34,718 bases of DNA from contig CALFUW010000027.1 of the NCBI GenBank assembly GCA_937929815.1, positions 1 to 34,718 of the forward strand. Reading direction: 5' to 3'. A program made the translations under genes and the position numbers. Of the stretch, positions 27,402 to 34,718 are shown piece after piece. How positions within the stretch are numbered: position 1 is the first letter of the stretch; the number at the start of each line of letters is the position of its first letter. Origin of the DNA: an uncultured Flavobacteriales bacterium. GTDB lineage: Bacteria; Bacteroidota; Bacteroidia; Flavobacteriales; Schleiferiaceae. Under the pieces are notes generated by a model. That model had not been told where the DNA came from and ran no database searches. It saw nothing but the letters and a program-made list of their open reading frames with translations.

Positions 27402-28366
27402 AAACCTACCCGAAAATCGTCTTCATGGGCACAGCTGAGTTTGCAGTGCCCGGCCTTAAGAAACTAGTATCAGCAGGTTATAATGTCGCAGCTGTAGTGA
27501 CCACTCCGGACAAGCCTGCCGGCAGAGGACTTAAGCTGCAATCAAGTCCTGTGAAAAAGGCAGCTCTTGAACTGAGATTGCCCATATTAGAACCCACCCA
27601 TTTGAAATCAGATGACTTTTTCAATCAGCTTAAAGCAATAAAGCCGGACATACAGATTGTGGTAGCATTCAAAAAACTGCCTGACCGAATCTGGAAATTA
27701 CCCCCGCTAGGGACATTCAATCTGCATGCTTCGCTCCTTCCTATGTACAGAGGCGCTGCTCCGATTAATTGGGCAATTATCCATGGGGAGGTTGAAACTG
27801 GCCTCACGACATTTTTCATAAATGATAAGATTGATGAAGGAAACATTTTGCTGCAATCCCGTATCCCCATCAGCGATGATATGACTGCTGGTCAACTGCA
27901 CGACGCAATGCTGGAGCCGGGTGCAGACCTGATTCTCAGGACTCTCGAAGGGATATTAGACGGCTCCATTCAGCCGAAAAAACAGGAGGTAAGTGACTCG
28001 GTAAAACCAGCACCTAAAATCTTTAGGCAAACGTGTCTGATTGATTGGAATAAAACAGCCTTTGAAATCCACAATTTTGCAAGGGGTCTCAGTCCGTATC
28101 CAGGTGCCTACACGCACTTCGAAATTCTAGGTAAGTCTATGACAATTAAAATATTGAAGACTCGTGTTGTTGAAAATCCGCACGATATTCCCCCGCCATT
28201 TCACATACACATTCTCAAAAAATCTCTTCTCATCGGATGCGGTCAGGGGGGAGCAATTGCAGTCGAACGTGTAATGCCGGAAGGCAAAATAGAAATGACT
28301 GTTTCCGATTTTATCAATGGTCTTTCCAATTCGTCCAAGTCTCTTCGATTATTGCTAAGAAAATGA
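27398..28366 (+). CDS. fmt: Methionyl-tRNA formyltransferase
   Basis: Formylates initiator Met-tRNA with 10-formyltetrahydrofolate. 322 residues. The start is GTG 27398, which shares bases with the parE stop (GTGA). The next ATG (27425) would cut off the first beta-strand KIVFMG, so GTG is right. Catalytic N108, H110 and D146 lie in [13 protein letters not shown] and INDKIDEGN. Other signatures: [18 protein letters not shown] and the C-terminal OB-fold region starting around residue 210 ([11 protein letters not shown]). Translational coupling to parE is likely. Confidence 0.96.
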   Translation: MKTYPKIVFMGTAEFAVPGLKKLVSAGYNVAAVVTTPDKPAGRGLKLQSSPVKKAALELRLPILEPTHLKSDDFFNQLKAIKPDIQIVVAFKKLPDRIWKLPPLGTFNLHASLLPMYRGAAPINWAIIHGEVETGLTTFFINDKIDEGNILLQSRIPISDDMTAGQLHDAMLEPGADLILRTLEGILDGSIQPKKQEVSDSVKPAPKIFRQTCLIDWNKTAFEIHNFARGLSPYPGAYTHFEILGKSMTIKILKTRVVENPHDIPPPFHIHILKKSLLIGCGQGGAIAVERVMPEGKIEMTVSDFINGLSNSSKSLRLLLRK

Positions 28367-28473
28367 CCCGTAAATCCTGAGAAGCATCTTGGATTAAAAT
28401 CAACCTAACCAATGCTATTTAGCCTGTTGTATATTCGATCATTTTGTAAATACCGTTTTATTTTGTTAATTCA

Positions 28474-28504
28474 TTTGGATTATTCATTCTTTCGGCTACT
28501 TTTG
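28474..28504 (+). promoter_or_regulatory. Strong Bacteroidota promoter of the HU gene
   Basis: TTTG (28474-28477), a 19 bp spacer, then TACTTTTG (28497-28504): an exact match to the -33/-7 consensus TTTG-N19-TAnnTTTG. The ATG is 35 bp downstream. The leader is A/T-rich without a Shine-Dalgarno, as in highly expressed genes of this phylum. Confidence 0.8.
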
Positions 28505-28539
28505 TCGAAAGAAAAATTTTTAACACAAAATTTACAACT

Positions 28540-28812
28540 ATGAACAAAACCGATTTTGTCGATGCAATTGCATCAAAAGCCGGAATGACCAAGGCGCACG
28601 CAAAAGCCGCAGTTGATGCATTTATCAGTACTGTAGGCGAAGCCCTTAAAAACGGAGACAAAGTGATTCTGACAGGTTTCGGAACGTTTTCTGTATCAGA
28701 GAGAGCTGCCAGAGAAGGACGCAATCCATCTAATGGACAGACTATCACCATTCCAGCAAAAAAGGTAGCAAAGTTCAAGCCTGGAAAAGAACTTTCGGAT
28801 AGTATAGGTTAA
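28540..28812 (+). CDS. hup: HU-family DNA-binding protein
   Basis: Small nucleoid protein that bends and compacts DNA as a dimer. 90 residues, the exact family length. Helices MNKTDFVDAIASKAGMTKA and AVDAFISTVGEAL are followed by LTGFGTFSVSERAAREGRNP and the arm ending ITIPAKKVAKFKPGK, with the conserved RNP tip. It is monocistronic with a consensus promoter and a Rho-independent terminator. HU rather than IHF is inferred because HU is the usual single-gene form. Confidence 0.95.
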   Translation: MNKTDFVDAIASKAGMTKAHAKAAVDAFISTVGEALKNGDKVILTGFGTFSVSERAAREGRNPSNGQTITIPAKKVAKFKPGKELSDSIG

Positions 28813-28844
28813 TATAAATGTAACTCTACTTCCTGAAAGCACTG

Positions 28845-28870
28845 ACCGGCCTGACAAAGCCGGTTTTTTT
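28845..28870 (+). terminator. Rho-independent terminator of the HU gene
   Basis: ACCGGC (28845-28850) pairs with GCCGGT (28859-28864) around an 8-base loop, followed by seven T (28864-28870). It separates HU from the convergent YopX-like gene. Confidence 0.85.
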
Positions 28871-28875
28871 ATTTT

Positions 28876-29286
28876 CTAATCATCACTCAGGCCCAGCATT
28901 TCCATAATCTCCGGATTGATAAACAGATAAGAATGGAACGTAAGGTCTCTGGAATTAAAGATCATTACCCCATCTACAGAAATGGGTAAAAATCCGGTGT
29001 CTTCCAGGTCTTTTATACAGAAGCATTGATCTTTTTTGTGCCACAAAATGACGCCCTTTCTAAGAGGGATATCCTTGTCAATACGATACTCTACAATATC
29101 GAGTTCGTACAAATGGCGGTCATTTTTATCTTTTAGACCACTAAATTCATCTATCTGTTTGTAATATAATGGATGACCTGTCCACCAGAGTCCGTTTCTT
29201 GAATAAAATTCGTAATTTTTCCCAATGACCCGTTTATAGCCAATAACCTTCTGATCAACACGAAGACGAAACCTCTTTTCCTCCAT
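28876..29286 (-). CDS. YopX-like protein
   Basis: 136 residues from ATG 29286 (MEEKRFRLR); 29295 is possible. The pattern F-S-GLKDKNDRHLYELDIVEY followed by a G-V-I-L-W strand and a late I-N-P-E-I-M-E matches the YopX fold, where the usual form is Y-T-G-L-K-D-K-N-G-x-x-I-Y-E-G-D-I-V and N-P-E-L-L. YopX proteins are typically small phage or prophage proteins of unknown function. Here no other phage gene is near. It sits between HU (convergent) and the PAP2 gene on the same strand. Confidence 0.6.
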   Translation of the reverse strand: MEEKRFRLRVDQKVIGYKRVIGKNYEFYSRNGLWWTGHPLYYKQIDEFSGLKDKNDRHLYELDIVEYRIDKDIPLRKGVILWHKKDQCFCIKDLEDTGFLPISVDGVMIFNSRDLTFHSYLFINPEIMEMLGLSDD

Positions 29287-29324
29287 AATAATCAATAAAC
29301 AATATTAGGTGCTATTGGTTTCGG

Positions 29325-30131
29325 TCAAAGTTTCACCTGAACAGACAATCTTCCGTATTGAAATGGATCTAAGGAAATAGATAATCTTTGATCATTCCTG
29401 TTAATGGCATGAAGTCGTGGAATGATATTTCCTATGGCATACCCGATCGCTGCACCTGTCATCACATCTGTCAGGTGGTGTACTCCTGAGCGATGCCGTA
29501 AAAATACCGATGTTAAAGCGGCTGCATATGCTGTGTATTTTAGATATGTAAACCAGATATTTTTTGGTAAAAATGCTGAATGACATGCATGGATAAATCC
29601 GGCTGCAGACATGGCCATAGCCGCGTGTCCGGATGGGAATGAATTTAAACTGTAAATACCACTGTATGTAGATATATCATAATCATCCGAGTACATATCC
29701 GGTCGAGGCCTACGCGTCAGATGTTTCAATGTCTGAATGGTCAGATAAGTTGTCATATATGTCTCAAGACCAATGACTCCGAGAGTGAACAATTCAACTC
29801 CCGATTGGCAGAGGGGTGCCAGCAGCAATGGCAGAGAAATGGTGGATAACATCACATAATGACTTGCCCTCTCAACGGAGTGGTTAAATGGCTGATAGGT
29901 AATTCGGTCAATAAAAAAAAGACGGTCTTTATCCAGCAAAAGGATTTGCTCCGGTGCCGGCACTTCAAGAGATCTCCTCAATACTGTGTTTAAACCGGTC
30001 AAAGCAATATTTCCTGTAAGTATTGAAACATCTGTCTGTGGACTTAATCGGAATGAAAACTGCCTCACCTGGCCAAAGCCACCGGTAATGGATAAAAATA
30101 GCAGAAGAATAATTTCTTTAATCCCTTTCAC
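29325..30131 (-). CDS. PAP2-family membrane phosphatase
   Basis: Type 2 phosphatidic acid phosphatase/haloperoxidase superfamily, with the site predicted at the outer face of the inner membrane. The likely start is GTG 30131 (VKGIKEIILLLF...GGFGQ), which begins a signal-like segment and overlaps the DUF3109 stop by 14 bp; ATGs at 30167 and 30182 would add a charged leader. 268 residues. All three catalytic motifs are complete: K136...R143-P144 (KHLTRRPRP), PSGH 166-169, and R212...H218...D222 (RHRSGVHHLTD). Possible substrates are undecaprenyl pyrophosphate or phosphatidylglycerol phosphate; the sequence does not decide. Confidence 0.85.
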   Translation of the reverse strand: MKGIKEIILLLFLSITGGFGQVRQFSFRLSPQTDVSILTGNIALTGLNTVLRRSLEVPAPEQILLLDKDRLFFIDRITYQPFNHSVERASHYVMLSTISLPLLLAPLCQSGVELFTLGVIGLETYMTTYLTIQTLKHLTRRPRPDMYSDDYDISTYSGIYSLNSFPSGHAAMAMSAAGFIHACHSAFLPKNIWFTYLKYTAYAAALTSVFLRHRSGVHHLTDVMTGAAIGYAIGNIIPRLHAINRNDQRLSISLDPFQYGRLSVQVKL

Positions 30132-30705
30132 TTTCCAACTGTTTGGCAGCTTCAGCGAGCTTTTCATACCATTCAGAACCATATTTTCTGATCAGGGCAT
30201 TTTTTAGAAAAGAATAGACCGGTATCTTAAGCTGTTTGCCCAATTCGCAGGCGGGGTCACATATTTCCCAACGGTGATAGTTTACTGCATCAAAGTTTTT
30301 GTAGGCGGTAATCCGGATCGGATAAAGGTGACAAGAAATAGGTTTTTGAAATGATGTGGCACCGGCTGACCATGCACGCTCGATGCCGCACTTTGCCGTA
30401 CCATCTTCTTCAAATACTACGTAGACACATTCCTTATTGTTAACCAGCGGAGTCACTGCCTCCCCGTCACGAGGATCTTTTACCCAAGTACCTTGCGCTT
30501 CGATGGCTTCAATTCCTTCTTGTCGAAGGTAGGGTCTGATTTTACTATATTCCGTTTCCAATATCCGCGTTTCATCCGGTTCCAATGGTGCACCAGCGTC
30601 ACCTTTTACACAGCACGCACCTTTACATTTTGACAAATTACAGACAAAATCGCGTGTCATCACATCCTCAGAAACGATAGCTCTATCAATTTCAACTGCA
30701 AACAT
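30118..30705 (-). CDS. DUF3109 family cysteine-rich protein
   Basis: 195 residues from ATG 30705 (MFAVEIDRAIVSED); 30726 is an alternative. The DUF3109 signature is clear: CNLSKCKGACC (C22, C27, C31, C32) followed by GDAGAPLEPDE, then further Cys in NKECVYV, AKCGIERAW, ISCHLYPIRI and ICDPACELG. The pattern suggests a bound metal or iron-sulfur cluster, as in related YkgJ-type zinc/iron-chelating proteins. Function unknown. Widespread in Bacteroidota. It overlaps the PAP2 gene, so they are probably co-expressed. Confidence 0.85.
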   Translation of the reverse strand: MFAVEIDRAIVSEDVMTRDFVCNLSKCKGACCVKGDAGAPLEPDETRILETEYSKIRPYLRQEGIEAIEAQGTWVKDPRDGEAVTPLVNNKECVYVVFEEDGTAKCGIERAWSAGATSFQKPISCHLYPIRITAYKNFDAVNYHRWEICDPACELGKQLKIPVYSFLKNALIRKYGSEWYEKLAEAAKQLESERD

Positions 30706-30814
30706 CTTTTTAATTTTCCCGGACAAAATAACACCAGGATTATTTTGTACTTTCTAAAAGGTTTATTACTCATTTATAATGAAGCCATGTAAAGCTAAAG
30801 CGGTAAATTCATAT

Positions 30815-30822
30815 TACATTTG
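30815..30822 (+). promoter_or_regulatory. ACMSD gene promoter -7 element
   Basis: TACATTTG is a perfect TAnnTTTG element, 30 bp before ATG 30853. No clear TTTG is seen at the -33 distance. It lies in the 147 bp divergent gap to the DUF3109 gene. Confidence 0.5.
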
Positions 30823-30852
30823 AACAGACTTATTTAGAATTATTGAAATCAG

Positions 30853-31905
30853 ATGTGCTCCCGACATCAACATATCTTCTCAATAGACATTCATACCCAT
30901 ATTCTACCCGAACACATCCCTGATTTTAAAAAAAAGTTTGGCTATGGAGGGTTTATTTTTTTGGAGCATCACGCTCCATGCCGTGCCAGGATGATGCAGG
31001 ACGGAAAATTTTTTCGTGAGATAGAGGACAATTGCTGGGATGCAGCTACTCGTCTGAAAGAATGTGGAATGCATCATTTAGATGTGCAGGTGCTAAGCAC
31101 TGTGCCCGTGATGTTTAGCTACTGGGCCATGCCAGAACACTGCTTGTACATATCAAGGTTTCTGAACGATCATATAGCAGAGGTCGTACACCGATATCCC
31201 AGTAGATTCGTCGGCCTGGGTACAGTGCCTTTGCAAGATACGGATTTAGCCATCTCTGAACTCGAGCGCTGTAAATCCATCGGATTGATCGGTGTAGAAA
31301 TCGGCACCCATGTCAACGACATGAATTTGGACGCGCCTCAATTATTCCCTTTTTTTGAGGCATGTCAGGACTTGAATATGGCCGTCTTTGTGCATCCCTG
31401 GGACATGATGGGCAAAGAAAAAATGCCTAAATATTGGCTTCCATGGCTTGTAGGTATGCCGGCAGAGAGCACATTAGCCATATGTTCGCTCATATTTGGC
31501 GGAGTATTGGAGCGGCTGCCGAACCTCCGGGTAGCCTTCGCTCATGGCGGAGGGTCTTTTGCTGCCACTTTTGGGAGGATTGCCCATGGATTTGATGTGC
31601 GTCCGGATCTTTGTGCCATTGACAATCCTTTTCATCCCAGCAAGTATTTGGGAAAGTTTTGGGTAGACAGCCTGGTACATGATATAAATATGTTGGATTT
31701 TATCATCAAAATGTTTGGTGCGGATCGGGTGGCATTGGGTACCGACTATCCATTTCCGCTCGGTGAGCATCGCCCGGGTGAATTGATCCACCAGTTGACT
31801 GACGATCGGGAGCTCAAAGAAAAACTGCTCCACGGTGCTGCACTACAGTGGCTTGACCTGAGCATCACGCATTTTCAAACGGAGCCAAAGCGAATGAGAA
31901 TCTGA
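30853..31905 (+). CDS. 2-Amino-3-carboxymuconate-6-semialdehyde decarboxylase (ACMSD)
   Basis: Zinc amidohydrolase-family decarboxylase acting on ACMS, the branch point of the kynurenine route of tryptophan breakdown, diverting it from quinolinate/NAD toward full oxidation. 350 residues. Zinc ligands: H14 and H16 in DIHTHILPE, H181 in FVHPWDM, D298 in GTDYPFPLGE; catalytic-type H231 in FAHGGGSF. Long stretches match what I remember of animal and Pseudomonas ACMSD (FGYGG, ENCWD-like DNCWD, STVPVMFSYWA, KYWLPWLVGMPAE, RPDLCA.DNP). It is a single gene: no other kynurenine-pathway gene is nearby. Its last 31 bp overlap the convergent biotin carrier gene. Gamma-resorcylate-type decarboxylases are relatives, but the match here is much closer to ACMSD. 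Confidence 0.92.
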   Translation: MCSRHQHIFSIDIHTHILPEHIPDFKKKFGYGGFIFLEHHAPCRARMMQDGKFFREIEDNCWDAATRLKECGMHHLDVQVLSTVPVMFSYWAMPEHCLYISRFLNDHIAEVVHRYPSRFVGLGTVPLQDTDLAISELERCKSIGLIGVEIGTHVNDMNLDAPQLFPFFEACQDLNMAVFVHPWDMMGKEKMPKYWLPWLVGMPAESTLAICSLIFGGVLERLPNLRVAFAHGGGSFAATFGRIAHGFDVRPDLCAIDNPFHPSKYLGKFWVDSLVHDINMLDFIIKMFGADRVALGTDYPFPLGEHRPGELIHQLTDDRELKEKLLHGAALQWLDLSITHFQTEPKRMRI

Positions 31906-32384
31906 TTTTTTTCTACGGTATCACCTTTTTTGACCAGAATGGAGGATATTCTGACATCTGCCGGAGCCTTGATGACATTTTCCATCTTCATTGCCTCCAG
32001 TGCAAGTAGGGGTGTACCTTTTGATACAATGTCTCCCTCCGATACCGTCACACGTGTAACCAGCCCCGGCATCGGAGCTTTCAAATCAGCCATTTTTGAT
32101 GGAGCACTGCTGGCGATACCCATTTTTTTTAGCAACAATTCCTGCTCACTGGTAATTTCAAACTCTACAGGCTTTCCATTTACGATCAGCTTTGCACGTC
32201 CGCTTTCAGGTATTGAAAATGGCTTCAATATCTTGTATTTTTTACCTTTGTAATGCACGATATACTCTCCTTCATATATCTCATGAAGGTGTATTTCATA
32301 ACTTTCACCATTGATCTCCCCTTTCTGACGGTTGTTTTTTCCGGGCTTAATGTCGAATACCCTGTCTCCGTATTTTATTTGCAT
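31875..32384 (-). CDS. Biotin carboxyl carrier protein of an acyl-CoA carboxylase
   Basis: 169 residues. The C-terminal biotinyl domain (about 100-169) has APMPGLV and the biotinylation motif EAMKMEN with K133. The N-terminal 90 residues are the beta-rich region typical of the separate carrier subunit in Bacteroidota acetyl-/propionyl-CoA carboxylases. The carboxylase and carboxyltransferase subunits are not in the window. The end overlaps the ACMSD gene tail to tail. A perfect -7 element lies upstream. Confidence 0.9.
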   Translation of the reverse strand: MQIKYGDRVFDIKPGKNNRQKGEINGESYEIHLHEIYEGEYIVHYKGKKYKILKPFSIPESGRAKLIVNGKPVEFEITSEQELLLKKMGIASSAPSKMADLKAPMPGLVTRVTVSEGDIVSKGTPLLALEAMKMENVIKAPADVRISSILVKKGDTVEKNQILIRFGSV

Positions 32385-32409
32385 AAAAGTACAATCACTT
32401 GATACCAGC

Positions 32410-32417
32410 CAAAGGTA
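32410..32417 (-). promoter_or_regulatory. Biotin carrier gene promoter -7 element
   Basis: TACCTTTG on the minus strand is a perfect TAnnTTTG element, 25 bp upstream of ATG 32384, in the 61 bp divergent gap to the M1-like gene. The -33 position shows no TTTG. Confidence 0.45.
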
Positions 32418-32445
32418 ATCAGATTTCTAATTTTATAGCTTTCAC

Positions 32446-34611
32446 ATGAAGGTGTGCTTGCGTTTGTTTATAGCGTCTTTTATATTATATTTCCCTCATG
32501 TAGAAGCGCAGAACACACATACAATTGAAGTAAATTTTGACTTCAACTTCACTCAAAATACAATACGAATCCAGTATATAATTTCTCCTCCCTACTCAAA
32601 AGAGTTATTTGAATACCAATTTAGACCGTATAGCATTCAGGACTTCAGGTCATATGTCTTAAAACCCCGAGAAGCAGCATCTTATATACTAAAGGACGGA
32701 AGGCTTGGTATTCAACACTCTGGAAATATTCATCACAAATATCAGTTTTACAGCGAGGTTACACTCGACCAGTTGATCACAGACCAACTCTTGATTGTCA
32801 CTTCCCGAGGCTATGAATTAAAGTATGCTGATGAAAATTCGGATAAAATATTCCCAAAACCAGTAAAGGGGAATCCTCAATATCAGATATCGGTGTGCTC
32901 CGATTTAAAAATGTCACTATCAGGCAAATCATCTGTTTTGTTTACTGATTCAAAAAGACAACGAGATTGCATTTTTAAGGTCGGTCTTTCAATGATGGAC
33001 CTTAGATCAATAGTCATTTCATTCTCTAGGCCTGCTGTAATCGCCTCCGATGCATCGGCTGAGCGACCTAAACCGCCATCAGCTGAAAACATTGACAAAT
33101 CCAGGGCACAAAAGCCGATTGATTACAGACAAATATTAACTGAAAACCCTCCGTGTAAAGTACGCGCATCATTGGCCTATTCAGATAGTTGCAGAGTGGA
33201 TTCAGCTGTCGTTCCAACGGATTTTTACCCGCCGTTTAATACCTATTATTATCTCACTGCCAGGTCTTTGGATCTGGATTTGTTCTGTATTAAGTCCGAG
33301 TTGATTTTGTGTGAACAACAGAACTGGGATATTCTGGAATTTTTGAACGCCTACGAATTGGTCACTGAACTTTTGAAGGACGAGAACAAACAGAATACTC
33401 AAATTACACTGCGAAATATCGTCGATAATCACACAAAAAATTCAGGATACTTCAATGCCACACGATTGTATTACATAGGTTTGATTTACAATTTATATTA
33501 CCACAACGGACTGGATGCCATTAAAAAAATGGTACAAACCTATGTGTATCAATATGCTAATAAGAGTGTATTCGATGTCATTAGAGAGCAGAATCTTTTC
33601 ACTGAATATGAAAAAACTCAATTTCAAATGCCTGCCAAAACACCCCTATCAATACGCTACGAACTAAACTACCATGCTACGTCCGGCGGATATCGGATAC
33701 ATTTTGCGGACTCTGCCGGTCTATTGAAACCCGGAATAAAACTTACCTGGGTCATCTACTTAAAAAATCAGAAGATTGATACTGTAACAACCACCACCAC
33801 CGGTAGTCAACACGTAATTTTTGATATTTCATCTGACTCTGAGATTGTATTTATATATCCCCAATGGGAGGAAAGCCTTATGGTTCCGACCGTAGAGAGA
33901 AGACCTGATTATCACGCCATACTGGAGCTCAACAATGGATATACACCTCTAAACCGATATCGGGCTTTTCGAACAATGATCTCCACCGGAAATCCGAATT
34001 TGCTGGCTACAGCGGTATCACTGGCACTCGACGACAGCCTCCCCCAGATACAAAGCATTGGATTTGATAGACTGGACGAGGTCCCTGAATATCAGGTTCA
34101 GAAAGTAAAGGATGGATTGCTTCGCAGCCTGGCAGTTTCTGACGCGTTTACACGACCTACAGCTTACCGTAATGCTGAGCGATTACATCTGATGGTCCGA
34201 AGACCGGTGATCAGCGATCAGTATAAATCCAATCTTTATGCAGATTTACAGGTGCTTAAGCAGTTTGAAGGCCTGAAGGCCATTGATCTTGCTCTTGAAA
34301 GTTTTATTGAAGGAAACAGCGATGAAGGATTGATCTGGTTTTTAGCAGAAAATGCCGAAAGAGAAGTCATAGATCTATTGCTCACTTTCGAATATGGCTC
34401 CGATCTCCGCGATATATTGAAACGACTCCTGGTCGTATATCAGGCACGATTATTCACTGCCGACAAGAGAAAAGGCGATTTTCTTCCCAATGCTTCTGAG
34501 TTGATTGATCGATTAAAATCAGCCGGTATTCCAACAGATGCTGTTAAAATATTACTTTCAAACCTTGAAATAAACACACAACTTTTTAAAGCATCTTTCA
34601 CCAATCGATAA
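32446..34611 (+). CDS. Exported M1-aminopeptidase-like protein lacking the zinc site
   Basis: 721 residues with signal peptide about 1-22 (ending HVEAQ). I do not recognise it as a named family by strong motif. The order resembles an M1 peptidase: an N-terminal beta-rich region (to about 200), a helical part with Y-F-N-A-T-R-L-Y-Y-I-G-L then a YVYQYANKSVFD segment (about 340-380), a beta-sandwich ending with FIYPQWEESL (about 475), then a helical repeat C-terminus with LNRYRAFRTMI and AVSLALDDSL. No HExxH, no downstream Glu motif and no GxMEN are present, and the stretch where the catalytic domain should be is short and carries a low-complexity linker (about 205-235). It is probably an inactive relative with a scaffold role (inference). 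It directly precedes a probable rseP. Confidence 0.6.
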   Translation: MKVCLRLFIASFILYFPHVEAQNTHTIEVNFDFNFTQNTIRIQYIISPPYSKELFEYQFRPYSIQDFRSYVLKPREAASYILKDGRLGIQHSGNIHHKYQFYSEVTLDQLITDQLLIVTSRGYELKYADENSDKIFPKPVKGNPQYQISVCSDLKMSLSGKSSVLFTDSKRQRDCIFKVGLSMMDLRSIVISFSRPAVIASDASAERPKPPSAENIDKSRAQKPIDYRQILTENPPCKVRASLAYSDSCRVDSAVVPTDFYPPFNTYYYLTARSLDLDLFCIKSELILCEQQNWDILEFLNAYELVTELLKDENKQNTQITLRNIVDNHTKNSGYFNATRLYYIGLIYNLYYHNGLDAIKKMVQTYVYQYANKSVFDVIREQNLFTEYEKTQFQMPAKTPLSIRYELNYHATSGGYRIHFADSAGLLKPGIKLTWVIYLKNQKIDTVTTTTTGSQHVIFDISSDSEIVFIYPQWEESLMVPTVERRPDYHAILELNNGYTPLNRYRAFRTMISTGNPNLLATAVSLALDDSLPQIQSIGFDRLDEVPEYQVQKVKDGLLRSLAVSDAFTRPTAYRNAERLHLMVRRPVISDQYKSNLYADLQVLKQFEGLKAIDLALESFIEGNSDEGLIWFLAENAEREVIDLLLTFEYGSDLRDILKRLLVVYQARLFTADKRKGDFLPNASELIDRLKSAGIPTDAVKILLSNLEINTQLFKASFTNR

Positions 34612-34665
34612 ACATTATATTCGGTTTTTTGTCGATTAAATCATGTATTTCAAACATTTATCTAA

Positions 34666-34718
34666 ATGGACCTTTTAATTCGCATAAGTCAGTTTGTTCT
34701 TAGTCTTTCCATCCTGAT
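34666..34718 (+). CDS. Start of a probable RseP-type membrane metalloprotease (cut by window end)
   Basis: Only 17 codons are visible from ATG 34666: MDLLIRISQFVLSLSIL. This matches the N-terminus of Bacteroidota site-2 protease RseP as I remember it, where the sequence then continues into the HELGH zinc motif. It lies 54 bp after the M1-like gene on the same strand. The call rests on a short hydrophobic stretch and context only. Confidence 0.4.
   Translation, partial: MDLLIRISQFVLSLSIL

Noticed and set aside
1-34718. Possible CRISPR, defence, prophage or transposon content
   Set aside because: No repeat arrays, transposase, integrase, nuclease-helicase defence pair or terminal inverted repeats were found; RecQ here is a normal housekeeping form and the YopX-like gene stands alone.

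Overview
The window looks like chromosomal DNA of a Bacteroidota bacterium, probably a free-living aerobic member of the Saprospiria/Chitinophagia type (the class is inference). The support is: a secreted protein ending in a type IX secretion (T9SS) sorting tail; repeated promoter elements of the Bacteroidota form TAnnTTTG, one of them with TTTG 19 bp upstream; mostly no Shine-Dalgarno sequences; and families typical of the phylum (GH3/beta-lactamase fusion, DUF3109, a double-OmpA protein, an rseP-like start). I see no tRNA or rRNA gene, insertion sequence, integrase or CRISPR array. Most genes are ordinary housekeeping or metabolic genes.

Layout. 1-3101 (+): the 3' part of folC, then a three-domain enzyme (sugar-phosphate nucleotidyltransferase, GmhB-like HAD phosphatase, uridine-kinase-like P-loop kinase). 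3350-5536 (+): recQ. 5643-6785 (-) and 6867-8861 (+): a divergent pair, a PQQ-type aldose dehydrogenase and a T9SS-secreted protein made of five starch-binding-like modules, with a palindrome between them. 9068-12423 (-): a histidine-degradation operon hutI-hutG-ftcD. 12574-13674 (-): a GT4 glycosyltransferase. 13725-19675 (-): a tightly packed efflux operon marR, membrane fusion protein, RND pump, TolC-like channel, with a good operator candidate over the promoter. 19933-22833 (-): a secreted GH3 N-acetylglucosaminidase/beta-lactamase-fold fusion. 22948-24087 (-) and 24154-24711 (+): a tandem OmpA-domain protein divergent from a secreted thioredoxin. 24775-25194 (-): ndk. 25503-28366 (+): parE (topoisomerase IV B) overlapping fmt. 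28540-28812 (+): HU with a strong promoter and terminator. 28876-30705 (-): a YopX-like protein, a PAP2 phosphatase and a DUF3109 protein. 30853-31905 (+): an ACMSD-type decarboxylase whose end overlaps, tail to tail, a biotin carboxyl carrier gene (31875-32384, -). 32446-34611 (+): a secreted protein resembling an M1 aminopeptidase without its catalytic centre, followed by the first codons of a probable rseP.

How the genes fit together. Three groups make functional sense: the hut operon (late histidine breakdown, with both the formamide-releasing and the folate-dependent route), the MarR-controlled tripartite efflux system, and envelope or cell-wall functions (GH3/beta-lactamase, OmpA, thioredoxin, PAP2, RseP). 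No clear novel defence or mobile system is visible. The best candidates for new biology are the three-domain sugar-nucleotide enzyme, the M1-like pseudo-enzyme next to rseP, and the five-module secreted protein with its shared divergent palindrome.
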